Shown piece by piece: positions 1 to 10,464 of a stretch of DNA of 64,000 nt. This stretch comes from Mesodorylaimus sp. YZB2_4. Taxonomy: Eukaryota > Nematoda > Enoplea > Dorylaimida > Dorylaimidae. The stretch lies in the NCBI GenBank assembly GCA_030248295.1, contig JASANH010000784.1, positions 18,655-82,654 on the forward strand. The letters are read 5' to 3'. Under the pieces are notes generated by a model, which saw only the letters and a list, made by a program, of their open reading frames with translations, was not told the origin of the DNA and made no database searches. Each line of letters begins with the position of its first letter. The stretch's first letter is position 1. Made by a program: the position numbers and the translations under genes.

Positions 1-1
1 G

Positions 2-3000
2 CACATAGCGAAAGCGCAGATGTGGGTTTTTCTTGATATCACGTACTCGATTCTCGACAAAGACTGAGAGCGGCTTGACTGACCGTATCCAATGGAGAAC
101 GCATTGAGAATCACTCCAGATCGTGATGGCAGCGATGTTGCCTGGGAAAGCTTGTTGCACGTGCTGCACTATCTTTACGCCCAAGTCGACTCCAAGGAGT
201 TCTAAGCGAGGTATCGTTATCGTTCTGGTTGGTGCCAACCTTGACTTTGCGAAGATGATGTTGGCATTGATGCGATCTGACGATATTTCACGAAGATAGA
301 TTGCAGTGGCGTACATTCGCGCGGATGCATCACAGAACGCGTGAAGTTCGAACAGAATGCCCTCTCTTACGTTTGTGCCAATCCAACGTGGGATGTTGAG
401 CGGCGTTGACTGCAATATTTCTTCTTGGATCATTTCGAATGCTTGTTTCTGATCTGCCAGGAGCAGTTGGTCCCACTGCAGGTCGATTGCCCATAAGCTT
501 TGCAAGAACACTTTTGCCTTGGTGTATATTGGACAAAATATGCCAAGCGGGTCAAAACTTTGATGCACGAAGCGGAGGATGGCTCGTTTAGTGATGAAAT
601 CCTCTTTCAGTGGTTCGCCTTGATTGATGCTGATGCTGTCTGCTTGCACATCCCAAGGTACTCCCAGCACTTTGACTTGCTGCGATGGCCCCCGATCCTT
701 CTCTGGGAACCACGATTGAAGTTCTTTGGCATTTGTAGTCCATTCACGAAGGTTCATTGAAGCGATGGCGAAGAGTTGTTTGGCAGTCTCGTAGAATTGC
801 TTGCTCTGTTCGAGTGTATGACAGCCAGTGATGACGTTGTCCACATAGATATTCTGAGCGATTTTTTCTGCAACAGGTCCGCCTTTCAGATTGAGATGAT
901 GCAAAATGGTTGCTGCGAGTAAGAATGGACTCGAGATCACCCCGAATGGCACTCGTGTGAAACGATATTCGATTAAGTTGCCTGGCGATGCGGATTTGGT
1001 TATGTCTTTGATCCAGATGAAGCGGGTAACATCACGGTCTTCTTCTTGTAAGCCAACTTGCAAGAATGCCTTCTCGATGTCGGAGATGAGAGCGATTTGA
1101 TGTAAGCGGAAGCGAATCAGGAGTTTGCCTACATCCTCGAGGATGACTGGACCACGATAAAGACATTCATTTAGGCTTCGTTCTGCGTTTTTGCTGCGCG
1201 CAGAGCCATCATATACTATGCGAACCTTTGTGGTTGTTTTCTGTGGCGTAATGACCGGATGATGAGCTAAGTAGTGCACTGGACCTTGCGGCCGTTCCTT
1301 TGAAGCTTCCGGAACCTCTTCGATGATTCCTTTCTTTAATTGATCCTCGATGATTTCATCGTACTTCTTCAGGAGCTCAGGTTCACCTTTCAAGCGTTTG
1401 CAAACCGAACTAACGCGATCATGAGCGAGCTTATAATTTCCTGGCGGTTTAACCTCTGGGTCCTTCCAGGGCCACTTGACCTCATATCGGCCATTTCTGT
1501 ACGCGATAGTGCGATTGAAATAAGCGAGTGCCTTCTCGTCTTCTTCTTCCTTCTTCTCGTGTTTCAGACCAACCTTTTCGAGTTCCCATAGATCCCTGAG
1601 TTCGCACTGCGTTTGATCTGAGCCAAGTGTTTCTTCAAATGGCATTATTCCATAGACCGACGGTTGCGTGATTGTGAGCATGGCCGTTTGTTGCTGATGG
1701 TTATCTGAGTGTACCTCCAAATGACCAGCTATGACGTAGCCAAACTTGGTGGGGATGATGCTGACTGTATCCCGAATTCGGATAGGGGCGCCTATGGCGA
1801 CCAGCGGGTAGTAGTCGCTCCCTAGTAGCAGATCGACTCCGAATGGTTTGTCTTCATGCAGCGTCGAGTCTGCGATGTCGTACTCTTCTAATTCTCCAGC
1901 GATAGCTTCATATGCGTCTTGCGGGCGATATAGCGGCGTAGTGATTTCGTCCAGAACCTTTGCTTGGACACTGATGCGAGTCCCATCACGAGTTTCGAGA
2001 TGGACTTTTACGATAGGCGTAGTGATGCAGACCGGTTTCGATTGGAACCTTCCAACCCAAATCTTCTCGCGTTTGAGCTCTTTCAATTGTAACTGGTCAG
2101 CGATGGCTTTGCGTATGTACGTATCTGTCGATCCTGGATCGATGACAAGATTGACCTTCTGCCTGGGCGTTTTATTCCTTGGGAACTGATAAGCGTTTAC
2201 AACCGCAGTCTGCAAGAATGACCGTTTGGTATTTGCAAATAGAGCGATTCCTTCCGGTTTCGCGTTTTCCTCAAGAGGTGTCGATTTTTCTTTGATCGGG
2301 CACAAGGCGGAGTGATGCTTGCGGATTTTTGGATTTTCCCATTTGCAGTAGCGACATGGTTTTTGCTTCTCTTTGCAATCCTTTGCGAGATGATTTGACC
2401 GCAGACATATGAAGCAGCGATTTTTCAACTGGGCGCGGCGTTCCTCTTCCGTTTTGAACTTTGTACACTCATCGGAGTAATGCTTTTCATCGCAGAAGGC
2501 GCAATTTGGAACTTTCTTCGAGTGGACCAACAACGTTTCCGTTGTGCGATGATAATGAGCGGATTTATCGTCTCTGCGATTTTGGCCCTCGCTCTGAGGT
2601 TTCCCTTTTCGTTCTACAGGCGAGTGCTTGCCATGAGTCGGGCTATAGCAGTGGATATCAGCGATTTGACGAACTGCCTCCAGGAACTCCTCGACTTTCC
2701 ATGCCTTCTTTCCTGTTTTCTCCTGCAACCGCCTCTGGAACTCGACTGGCAACTTTGAGTAGAATGTGATAACCCAGGCGTCGTCGACCCCTCTGCCGAG
2801 AGCTTCAATCGATCGCAAGTGCATTTCGAACTTGTTCAGTATGACTGGGACATATGTCATTGTATGCGCGACTGGGAGTTCATTTATGGCAATAGCATGC
2901 TCTTGAATGATAAGATCTGGCTGATCATAGCGCTGTTTCAAACGGCGAGCGACGACCTCATAATTTTCGTTGGTGATAGCGAATCCCCTGACCATGTCGA

Positions 3001-3682
3001 GCGGTTCACCCTTGAGCGACTTCATGAGGTAGTCCAACTTCGTGCGGTTATCGCAGCTCCTATTACGATCGATAGTAGCTTCGAAGGAATCCCAAAATGG
3101 TTTCCATTGCATGAGATCACCGCCAAATTCTGCCAGAGTGAGCTTTGGAAGTTTTACGTTACCAGCGCCGCTTACGCTGCCGTTATTTTGCGGATTACCG
3201 TTTTGTAGTGCTGCTGCCATGGCCTCCCGTTGCGTTTCCATTCGCCGCGCCGACTCGCGCTCCATAATCTCAAACTCTTTCTGCAGCTTCTGCCTGCGCT
3301 CCTCCGTTTCCATGACCCGCAGACGTTCCCGTTCCCCCTCTGCCACTTCACGCTGCCTACGCGCTGCGGCTGCCTTCAACTTAGCTCGCACGTGCGCCCT
3401 GATCTCGACGACTTCGGCCTCGATTTCAGCCGCTTCCACCGATTCCTCCTCCGTTGTCCCATTTTCCTCAACACCATCCAACTCCCGCATCAGCGCTTCG
3501 TATTTCTCATAAAGACCGTCCAATTTACTTACGTATCCTTCGCACTCCTCTTCCAACTTCGCGAGATGCCTCGACTCGACCGTTTCCAGTTCCACTTGCG
3601 GACTTCGCCCCATTGCTGCGCGTAGAATCTTCTTCGCAGGGCCCAGACGTTGGCGAATTCGGCCACCCGAGACCGCTGCCAT
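2..3682 (-). CDS. BEL/Pao retrotransposon Gag-Pol polyprotein, open frame, 3' end outside window
   Basis: One uninterrupted frame of 1227 codons runs from the ATG at 3682 to the window edge without a stop. Domains in order: a charged, probably coiled-coil N-terminus (about residues 30-165); a DUF1759-type Gag region (around 175-320, LPKLTLAEFGGD); a zinc knuckle CFICLRSNHLAKDC near 425-440; a retropepsin-like domain (DUF1758 type) with DPGS near 512 in place of the usual D-T/S-G; a reverse transcriptase with active site YVDN near 944; and the start of RNase H (FCDAS near 1114). Integrase would lie off the left edge. This element makes virus-like particles, reverse transcribes its RNA and integrates the cDNA. 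DPGS and YVDN are unusual residues, but the absence of any stop argues for a young copy. The Pao/BEL assignment is very secure. The start is the first ATG after the leader and primer site. Confidence 0.93.
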   Translation of the reverse strand, partial: MAAVSGGRIRQRLGPAKKILRAAMGRSPQVELETVESRHLAKLEEECEGYVSKLDGLYEKYEALMRELDGVEENGTTEEESVEAAEIEAEVVEIRAHVRAKLKAAAARRQREVAEGERERLRVMETEERRQKLQKEFEIMERESARRMETQREAMAAALQNGNPQNNGSVSGAGNVKLPKLTLAEFGGDLMQWKPFWDSFEATIDRNRSCDNRTKLDYLMKSLKGEPLDMVRGFAITNENYEVVARRLKQRYDQPDLIIQEHAIAINELPVAHTMTYVPVILNKFEMHLRSIEALGRGVDDAWVITFYSKLPVEFQRRLQEKTGKKAWKVEEFLEAVRQIADIHCYSPTHGKHSPVERKGKPQSEGQNRRDDKSAHYHRTTETLLVHSKKVPNCAFCDEKHYSDECTKFKTEEERRAQLKNRCFICLRSNHLAKDCKEKQKPCRYCKWENPKIRKHHSALCPIKEKSTPLEENAKPEGIALFANTKRSFLQTAVVNAYQFPRNKTPRQKVNLVIDPGSTDTYIRKAIADQLQLKELKREKIWVGRFQSKPVCITTPIVKVHLETRDGTRISVQAKVLDEITTPLYRPQDAYEAIAGELEEYDIADSTLHEDKPFGVDLLLGSDYYPLVAIGAPIRIRDTVSIIPTKFGYVIAGHLEVHSDNHQQQTAMLTITQPSVYGIMPFEETLGSDQTQCELRDLWELEKVGLKHEKKEEEDEKALAYFNRTIAYRNGRYEVKWPWKDPEVKPPGNYKLAHDRVSSVCKRLKGEPELLKKYDEIIEDQLKKGIIEEVPEASKERPQGPVHYLAHHPVITPQKTTTKVRIVYDGSARSKNAERSLNECLYRGPVILEDVGKLLIRFRLHQIALISDIEKAFLQVGLQEEDRDVTRFIWIKDITKSASPGNLIEYRFTRVPFGVISSPFLLAATILHHLNLKGGPVAEKIAQNIYVDNVITGCHTLEQSKQFYETAKQLFAIASMNLREWTTNAKELQSWFPEKDRGPSQQVKVLGVPWDVQADSISINQGEPLKEDFITKRAILRFVHQSFDPLGIFCPIYTKAKVFLQSLWAIDLQWDQLLLADQKQAFEMIQEEILQSTPLNIPRWIGTNVREGILFELHAFCDASARMYATAIYLREISSDRINANIIFAKSRLAPTRTITIPRLELLGVDLGVKIVQHVQQAFPGNIAAITIWSDSQCVLHWIRSVKPLSVFVENRVRDIKKNPHLRFRYV

Positions 3683-3747
3683 TTTCGATCTTCCGTTGCC
3701 CGTCCCACGACCAACCGAACCAACGTTAACCAAACCGAACCAACCAA

Positions 3748-3763
3748 CCACGTTCTGCTACCA
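3748..3763 (-). other. Candidate tRNA primer-binding site of the BEL/Pao element
   Basis: Read on the minus strand this is TGGTAGCAGAACGTGG, directly downstream of the proposed LTR end. The first ten bases TGGTAGCAGA match the complement of a metazoan initiator-Met tRNA 3' end. The later bases differ, so the primer tRNA identity is tentative. Confidence 0.5.
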
Positions 3764-3837
3764 CTTGACGCGAATAGGTTGTCGTTGGTGACGGACGCGT
3801 GCCTGGCGATAGTCGTATGCGTAACGAAACTAGCGTT

Positions 3838-3846
3838 TATATATAG
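3838..3846 (-). promoter_or_regulatory. TATA box in the BEL/Pao LTR
   Basis: The minus strand reads TATATATAA, about 160 bp upstream of the polyprotein ATG and inside the candidate LTR. Transcription would start near 3805-3815. Confidence 0.5.
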
Positions 3847-4002
3847 ATACTCTTTCGAACCGACCGTACACTATGACAGTAAAGCGAAAAGAAACCCCGT
3901 TCCTATGTCCTAACATGATACCTGGCTTAGCGGGTGTAAAGTGTCATCTATCGTCCTTCTTTACATCACTCGCGGTTGCTCTCCAATCCGCGACACGCGA
4001 GG

Positions 4003-4048
4003 TTGAAACGGGCAAAGCTGAAACGGGCGAAGCTAAGATGGGCGAAGC
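4003..4048. repeat. Three imperfect copies of a 15-bp tandem repeat
   Basis: Units resemble GAAACGGGCGAAGCT. The three copies differ by one to three bases and lie within the candidate LTR. Confidence 0.7.
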
Positions 4049-4135
4049 TGGATGACTCATCACACCTGGGGAGGCTGAGGCAGCTCCTATCTACTGACCA
4101 GCGACAAATATAAATGAGCTACCCACTCTCAATTT

Positions 4136-4510
4136 GTGTCTCATTTGCTCTGTGGCAAGCGTGGAGTCATGTCGGTTCAAGACGCTCTCTCCATCTATGT
4201 CCGACGAGTCAGATTCTGTTCTGGAAAACGGATAACGTTGACGCCCTACCATCTACTCCCTTGGAAGTCGGCCAACCTATTGCAGTCGCAGCCCAACGCT
4301 ATTGCCAGCGAAAGCGACGCTCAATGGCCAGTGCTGGTCAAATTCATTCATCAGCATCCAAACGGCCGGCCAAAATCGATTCAAGAGCTGATTGATCAAA
4401 GAGAAGATTATTTTTTGCAGAGAGACGGGGAGAGAAACGTACAATTAAAAAAAAGATTGCCTAGTTTGGTATCGCTGTCAGTCGATCATGGCCGTTTGCA
4501 AAATGAATAA
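4136..4510 (+). CDS. Hypothetical ORF, weak
   Basis: A 124-codon open frame between the BEL/Pao LTR and the minisatellite. No domain, signal peptide or membrane segment is recognised. An overlapping frame at 4114-4395 is equally open, which weakens the case. It could be unrelated flanking DNA. The following 4515-4800 is AT-rich with a short (CA)n tract and no gene that I can see. Confidence 0.15.
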   Translation: MSHLLCGKRGVMSVQDALSIYVRRVRFCSGKRITLTPYHLLPWKSANLLQSQPNAIASESDAQWPVLVKFIHQHPNGRPKSIQELIDQREDYFLQRDGERNVQLKKRLPSLVSLSVDHGRLQNE

Positions 4511-4802
4511 AATAACTTTGCTTTGATTTAATCCAATCAGTTCAGATATACTTGACGTTCCTGTTCATTTTGAAAGTGAAGCCTTTGCTGATGCATTTTG
4601 TGATTTGGGTATCAAATTGAATTTGGTGGAGGAGCCTATGGATTATTGTTAATTTATGTAGCTCCTGTGAAAAAAATTTTGATGTTGTATCATTCCATTC
4701 AAATACAATTTCTTGTGGTCAGACACACACACACATGAAGCAGACAGAAATTAAAAAAGACAGATGAAACAAAAATATAATACTAAACCTGCGAATAAAC
4801 AC

Positions 4803-5492
4803 AGTTCACCCTACTGTAATGTACTTGCTTATCAACAAAGTCTTACTGTAATGTACTTGCTTATCAACAAAGTTCTACTGTAATGTACCTGCACATCAAC
4901 AAAGTATAGAGTACTTGTTCATCAACAAAAAAATTTATCCTACTGTAATGTACTACTCATCAACAAAATAAATCCTGAAAAAGATCAAAATACATCCTAC
5001 TCTAATGTCTCTGCACATCAAAAAATTATATCCTAGTGTAATGAACCTGCACATCAACAAAATAAATCCTACTGTAATGTACCTGCACATTAACAGAATA
5101 TATCCTACTGTAATGTACCTGCACATCAACAAAATATTCCAAGTGTAATGTACTATTCATCAAGAAAACATATCGTATTGTAATCCACCTGCACATCAAC
5201 AAAATATATCCTACTGTAATGTACCTGCACATCAACAAAATATATCAAAGTGTAAAGTACTACTCATCATGAGAATATATCCTGAAAAAGATCAAAATAC
5301 ATCCTACTGTAATGTCTCTGCACATCAAAAAATTATATCCTAGTGTAATGGACCTGCCCATCAACAAATTATATCCTATTGTAATGTACCTGCACATCAA
5401 CAAAATATATCCAAGTGTAATGTACTACTCATCAAGAAAATATATCGTACTGTAATCTACCTGCACATCAAGAAAATAGATCCTACTGTAAT
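4803..5492. repeat. Minisatellite with a unit of about 36 bp, left part
   Basis: Roughly 17 diverged units resemble TCCTACTGTAATGTACCTGC followed by ACATCAACAAAATATA. Some units are shortened, and two carry an inserted CCTGAAAAAGATCAAAATACA segment. A 36-bp period keeps minus-strand frames open as a repeated 12-residue peptide, which is a by-product and not a gene. The array is interrupted at 5493 and resumes at 10095. Confidence 0.9.
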
Positions 5493-6384
5493 CCCACGTT
5501 AACAGCTCTTACGACCTCCTGGCAAGACTTGTAAGAATTCTTCCAAGAGGAGGTTTTTCTTGTTGCTTTTCTTGCCAGTCAGAAGATGCTGACAAGACTT
5601 ACAAGAAGGCTTGTCAGAGTTGGCAAGAAATATCGTTTTGTCTTTGTCTTGCCAAGAAGTCTTGTCAGAGTTGACAAGATTCTCTGGTCTGCAAGAAATC
5701 ACACAAACACACAAGAAATCTTGTAAGTCCTGGAAAGAAGTTTTGGCCCTTTACAAAGAGAAACCACAAATCAGACCCATATTTTTGAACAAGAAAAGTG
5801 CAATCGCCTCGTTGGTGTAACCCAAAATTAATTATGTCCATTAACTGACTGAAATCAGTAGCTTCATTCTGAATATTCGGTCGAACAGAATCGCCAGATC
5901 ATTTATTTGTTGTGTCGTATGGATATGAATACGGTCTTTTAAGCCGCAGTTGCGCCGACTTTGCAGACCTGCACCTCTTTCGAGTTGGATTTTGTCCAAG
6001 CATTGTCCCAGTCAGGCTATTTATCTATTTATCCATAAGCTATTTATCTTAGCTTATGATCAAAGAAGCCAAGAATGGAGAGCGGTAGCATCGTGCACTT
6101 TTACTGTTTGGGAAGTGCATGCAGCTGCTTATCATAAATATTGCACGATCATCTTCTTGTCACTCTTACCATCAGCAGGCACGGTAGTGCCTGCTTAGAC
6201 CAGCCAACCAGACGCCTAATGCTAAAGGACCATTTTCACCGACTAATAACTCGAGAACGATTTGACGAGAATTTTTGATTTTTTGCACACATAGCAGAAT
6301 CGGCCGAATCTACAATCGTGCCAATTTTTATCAAAATCCGTCCGGCTATTGTCGAATTCCAGGATAGGCGATTTCTTGTTCAGG

Positions 6385-6423
6385 GGGGAGAAGACGAGGA
6401 GGAGGAGGAGGAGGAGGAGGAGG
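6385..6423. repeat. (GAG)n microsatellite
   Basis: About ten near-perfect GAG/GGA triplets. They encode a run of Glu on the plus strand inside ORF 6318-6698, which has no other support. The stretch 5740-7275 otherwise holds no gene that I can defend. Confidence 0.8.
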
Positions 6424-7275
6424 ATAAACATCAGCCTAGAGCAACAACCAGAGGTCGTACAGGTGTAAATATTAGTTTTTCTGAAAGCTTGCATCTTCAG
6501 AATCTGCCTTTTGGCATTCGTTTTTTGAACGCTTTAGTTTCGAAAAGGTTATTCCAGAAAATAATCACTTTTTTGGCTTTTTCAACCCGTCGCTTGTCGA
6601 GTACTCAACAGATTTTGATAAAAATTGACGTGGCAGCGGATCTGACCTATCTTGCAAAGCGTGCGAAAAATAAACTTTTTTGGTGTAATCATTCTTGAGT
6701 TATTGACTACCGAAAGTAGCTGGCTCTGGTGTTTCTGTTTTTTTCATTTTCGGCGCGCAGCTTAGAAACATCAACTGAACGGGTTGAGGTGCAGCGCTAT
6801 TGATTGGCTAGGCTCACTTAGCGCGCTTTCACGAAGATGGGCTGAGGAAAATAGGAGCTAAAAATAACTTATAAAACTTGCGGATCCTAAGTATTCAGTT
6901 TCAGCTTCTGATGGAATACTCTGAGGATATAGAACTTAAGACCACTCGAGCATGAGCTAGTCCTTACGAATTAGAAATCCTTACGAATGAGCTTTATTGT
7001 TTTTCATGCCGCCTGTATATCTGAGTATATATGCAAAAAAATGCGCATTTCATGAGCAGGCACGGGTGAGAGTTTCTGACTATGAAATGGTCGATCGATC
7101 TGTAGGCGGTCTTTACGAGTAATTTCATGGGCGCGGGTTAACGTTCCGCTCTATGTTTCTGTTTTAAGAGGTTTGGAAGAAGGTGTATGACAGTCAAGTC
7201 GCTCAATTCTCTCAGTTGTAGGAACAAGTGTTTTGGGCCAAACTATAGTTTCTAGCAAAAAACGAAAAACGGTTT

Positions 7276-8055
7276 TATTATTTCCAAAAAAGTCTGTTAT
7301 GACAGACTCAAAACTTTTAGGCCAGCCTATGCACACAGTGGAACCAGGGCTTAGGATGGCTGGTCTACTCGGCCACAAGAAAAAGGGAAAGTGCCCCAAC
7401 AGGCAGTGCACACACAGCTTGTAATTGCTCGCACACATATACTGTATGTATGTATGCATTGATATGTCAGCATCCAAGCCACAAAGCTTGTGTTCGGTGC
7501 ATGTACTGCTGCTGTTCAGACAGGCTCCCCAAAGGCAGCTGTGCTGTTCCACACAATTAACCTGCACACTGCATGCTAAAGCTGTAGCGCTGGGAGCAAA
7601 GTGATATTGCTTATCGTTACATGCCTAAGCCTCGATGACCACTGTGAAATCTTTCCCCTTCTTCCAACTTTATGTTCATGCTCATGGTTTATCATATCAG
7701 TAATGACACACTCAAGGATAAAAGGGCACATGACACAAAATGATTTACCTGGCCGCGAGTCGAACACTCCCTAGTAATGATACGAGCAAGCGCTACTACG
7801 CATAGCCCGAGAGTTAGACACTCCTAGCCCACTTTGAGGACCACGAGCACAGGATTGTGTGGCCCTCTACCAGGATCAGTCGTCCTGTTGATATTCATGC
7901 AGAAAAAGCAGCTTCTGCTCAGACATTTTTCCTAAACCGTGGTTGCGCTTAGCAGTGGTCGAGTAGACCAGCCATTCTAAGCCCTGGTTTCACTCTGTGC
8001 ATTGGCTGGTCTAAAAGTTTTGAGTCTGTCATAACAGACTTTTTTGGAAATAATA
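7276..8055. mobile_element. Foldback/MITE-like element with 101-bp inverted arms
   Basis: Arms 7276-7376 and 7955-8055 are inverted copies about 92 percent identical. Each carries the internal palindrome AGTCTGT-TATG-ACAGACT. Outermost bases TA at both ends could be a Tc1/mariner-style TA duplication, leaving arms that start TTATTTCC. The 578-bp interior contains a sequence with tRNA-like A and B boxes near 7745-7815 (minus) and no transposase. It is nested in the 5493-10094 element. Confidence 0.7.
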
Positions 8056-8255
8056 GTTCTTGTAGGTTTTCACGTCAACATGATATTTCTTTGTGCGCAC
8101 ATGCTAGGTATACCTTGATCAGCCAGCTCTGGCGTCCTTCTACCCGCGTCACATTCAAATCACGAGATTTCTGTTCGTGATTTTGCAACTAATCTTGTTT
8201 CCAATTATTACTGATAATTTTATTTGATCTGATAATTACGATAACTTCGGCTGCC

Positions 8256-9066
8256 ATGGAAAGTCTTTCGGGCAAAAGCAATAAGCGAAAAAACCAAGTC
8301 TTGCAAGAAAGCGTCGTGCGGACAACTTGTCAGCAAAAATCGACAAACGTTTCAATGAAATCAAATCAAACCCAACAGAATAATAAGGCGATAAGGCCAT
8401 TCGTGCAATACAGAAAAAACCTGAATTCGAAGCTAGCCGCCGGCAGGTACGTACACACTTTGATGTTTAGGTTTGAAAATATTTTCAGTGCGTTTCCACG
8501 TTAGGTACCTCCTGCGGTAGAAATCGATCACTTCTTCGCTCCAGAAGATGTAAGCTCAGTTTGCTGCTTTTTAGATCATGAACACAAGCCTTATACTTTG
8601 TAGACACTGCTCTGGATGGAAAAAGATAGCGCGTCGGTTTTTAACACGTTGCTTCATCAGTGTCTGGGAGATATCGAGTTTTCTCAAACAGGTAGTACCA
8701 ACAATGTGGGAGAACGTATTGAAAGTAATTTCTTGATTCCAGCTAGCCGAAAGCAATCTGGTGGTCTAAAGCGTGAACTATTAGCTGAGAAGGATCCAAC
8801 TGGTGTCGCCTGTTTTGAAAGTAAGATACTTGAATCACTTGAGTTCTTTAGAAACCTGAGCCATTTTTACAGCGGTCTTGTTAAAAGTATGTCTGGAACA
8901 AAGAAAATCACAATTGGTCAAATCGGGAATTAAGGATGAAGCCGCTTTGGAACGTAACCTGCGTAATTTCAAAAGGTCTTTGGACGGAGATCCCCATCGA
9001 AGAAAGGTAGAACTTGAGCTGATTAATCAGCATAGACTTAATTTTGCAACAAAGAGTCGCAAATAA
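8256..9066 (+). pseudogene. Uncharacterised, probably intron-containing coding region of the TIR element
   Basis: An ATG at 8256 opens 63 codons of basic, Lys/Gln-rich protein ending at a strong donor CAG|GTACGT (8447). A second open stretch, 8616-8933, has good coding character, and a third, 8878-9066, follows in another frame. I could not join them with phase-consistent splice sites, so exon boundaries are unresolved or the gene is broken by a frameshift near 8880-8930. No domain is recognised. Its position inside the TIR element suggests it belongs to that element. Confidence 0.35.
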
Positions 9067-9084
9067 GCAAGGGTTTATCCAGAC

Positions 9085-9561
9085 TTAGTACCAACACGGA
9101 GCCGATGATGACTTCAGTACTGTGCCCTGCGGATCTGAAGCCCAGGCACCCACCCACAGAGGATCGATCATCTGTTCGAATATACAATATGTGGACTCAA
9201 TCCTCATGCCGGGCCCTGCGCGCTGAATAGCATAGCAGTGCATTGGAGGACCTCTCACTAGTTCTAATCTCGCTTCTCCCAGACTCACACCTCTTCCAAT
9301 AGTGCGAATGACGGTCACCAGTTCAGCTCGTCTTCTCGTCGCCGCGCGTGTGTGTGCAGGTGATGGACCGGCCTCTGGGTGATGAGACGCCCACTGCCTT
9401 ATCTTTTTACCTGAATGCACGCAGGGAAAAATACTCTCGTGTGAGGAATGATTGTGGTTACGATCAGATCCTGAGATCTGTCTTACAAGAAGACTCCAAT
9501 CTGTGGTTTCTATTTCAGGCATTTTGTTATCAAAAGCCTCCTTAAGAAGGTCGTTATCCAA
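9085..9561 (-). CDS. Hypothetical 158-codon ORF
   Basis: A single open frame with no recognised domain, transmembrane segment or signal peptide. It lies in the right third of the TIR element, convergent with the preceding coding region. Length is modestly above what chance would give. The opposite strand is also partly open. Treat as doubtful. Confidence 0.2.
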   Translation of the reverse strand: MDNDLLKEAFDNKMPEIETTDWSLLVRQISGSDRNHNHSSHESIFPCVHSGKKIRQWASHHPEAGPSPAHTRAATRRRAELVTVIRTIGRGVSLGEARLELVRGPPMHCYAIQRAGPGMRIESTYCIFEQMIDPLWVGAWASDPQGTVLKSSSAPCWY

Positions 9562-9902
9562 GAGAAGATTGTGCTATCATAGATAGGGTATTCGATGACT
9601 CCACCGAAACATCGAAGCGGAAGCAATCACAAAGGAAGGAAGTGAAATTACCAATGCTGCTCAACAGTTTTACGATGCTCATGGCGATAAGGAAAAATTG
9701 GATGAACGTTAATGAATACTCGATGCGATGTGAATATTTGAAATTATGATCTGCCATATGGATGCGTATGCGAATTCAGTTACTTTACGTGATTAGTCAT
9801 GTGTGTCGAAAAGAAAAAGCATCGATTGCAGTGGTAAGAGAATCCCGATAAGTGATCTTATAATGGTCTTGTGTGGTTCTTGTAAGTACACTTTACAGAT
9901 CT

Positions 9903-10015
9903 GACCACTTCTTGTAAGTAATCTTGTAGCCCTGACCACTTCTTGTAAGTAATCTTGTAGCCCTGACCACTTCTTGTAAGTAATCTTGTAGCTCTGACGA
10001 CTTCTTGCAAGGAGT
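9903..10015. repeat. Three tandem copies of a 32-bp subterminal repeat
   Basis: Units resemble CTGACCACTTCTTGTAAGTA plus ATCTTGTAGCC. They sit just inside the right TIR and share the CTTGTAAG core with the left end. Such subterminal arrays often serve as transposase binding sites. Confidence 0.75.
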
Positions 10016-10094
10016 CTTATAGGATTTTCTTGCAAGTAAACTCAACAGACTTATAAGCATTCTTACAAGTCTTGCCAGCTTTTTTCAACGTGGG

Positions 10095-10165
10095 ATGTAC
10101 CCGTGCATCAACAAATAATATCCTAGTGTAATGCACCTGCACATCAACAAAGTAGCCATATACAA
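10095..10165. repeat. Minisatellite, right part beyond the TIR element
   Basis: About two units (CCTAGTGTAATGCACCTGCA followed by CATCAACAAAGT) continue the 4803-5492 array in the same orientation, which shows that the TIR element is an insertion. 10166-10460 then holds short CACTGC/GCGCGCTTTT direct repeats and no gene. Confidence 0.8.
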
Positions 10166-10464
10166 TACTTATTTGTCACTCAGCTAGGCAGCAGCTCAGG
10201 GTAACTCACTCACAGTCTTTTCATCCATCTCCTTTACACTCACATTAAACTTCTCACTTTAATGGACTCCACTGCCAGCAGCAGTCTCACAAAGGGACTC
10301 ACAATCAGTCTGTCAACCTAAAAAGACACCTCAGTCCCTTCACTTAAACGGTACACTGCAAACTGCCCTTTACACCACTTTCACACTGCGCACTGCGTGC
10401 GCGCTTTTTACTCTACACTGCATGCGCGCTTTTCACTTTACACTGCCTATGCTTAACCATTGTG

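Larger units (their letters stand above)
3766..4064 (-). mobile_element. Candidate 5' LTR of the BEL/Pao element
   Basis: On the minus strand this 299-bp interval starts TGTGATGAG and ends GCGTCA, giving TG...CA termini, and is followed two bases later by the primer-binding site. It contains a TATA box and a short 15-bp tandem repeat, and an AP-1-like TGACTCA close to its start. The partner LTR is outside the window, so neither boundary can be confirmed by comparison. Confidence 0.45.
5493..10094. mobile_element. 4.6-kb terminal-inverted-repeat element inserted in the minisatellite
   Basis: The left end begins CCCACGTTAACAGCTC and the right end, reverse-complemented, begins CCCACGTTGAAAAAAGC. 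After a roughly 10-bp gap both continue GGCAAGACTTGTAAGAAT. Flanks are ...CTGTAAT and ATGTACC..., which together rebuild the minisatellite unit CTGTAATGTACC if a 2-bp AT was duplicated. Subterminal DNA at both ends is rich in CTTGTAAG motifs. The inside holds a GAG microsatellite, a nested foldback element and a broken coding region. Superfamily is unassigned; AT 2-bp duplications would be compatible with ISL2EU-like elements, but no transposase is recognised. Confidence 0.75.

Noticed and set aside
5026-5238. Minus-strand ORF of repeated 12-residue units
   Set aside because: It follows from a 36-bp minisatellite period, which keeps one frame open by arithmetic.
4803-5492. CRISPR-like array of regularly spaced repeats
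   Set aside because: Repeats are head-to-tail without unique spacers and the DNA is eukaryotic; it is a minisatellite.
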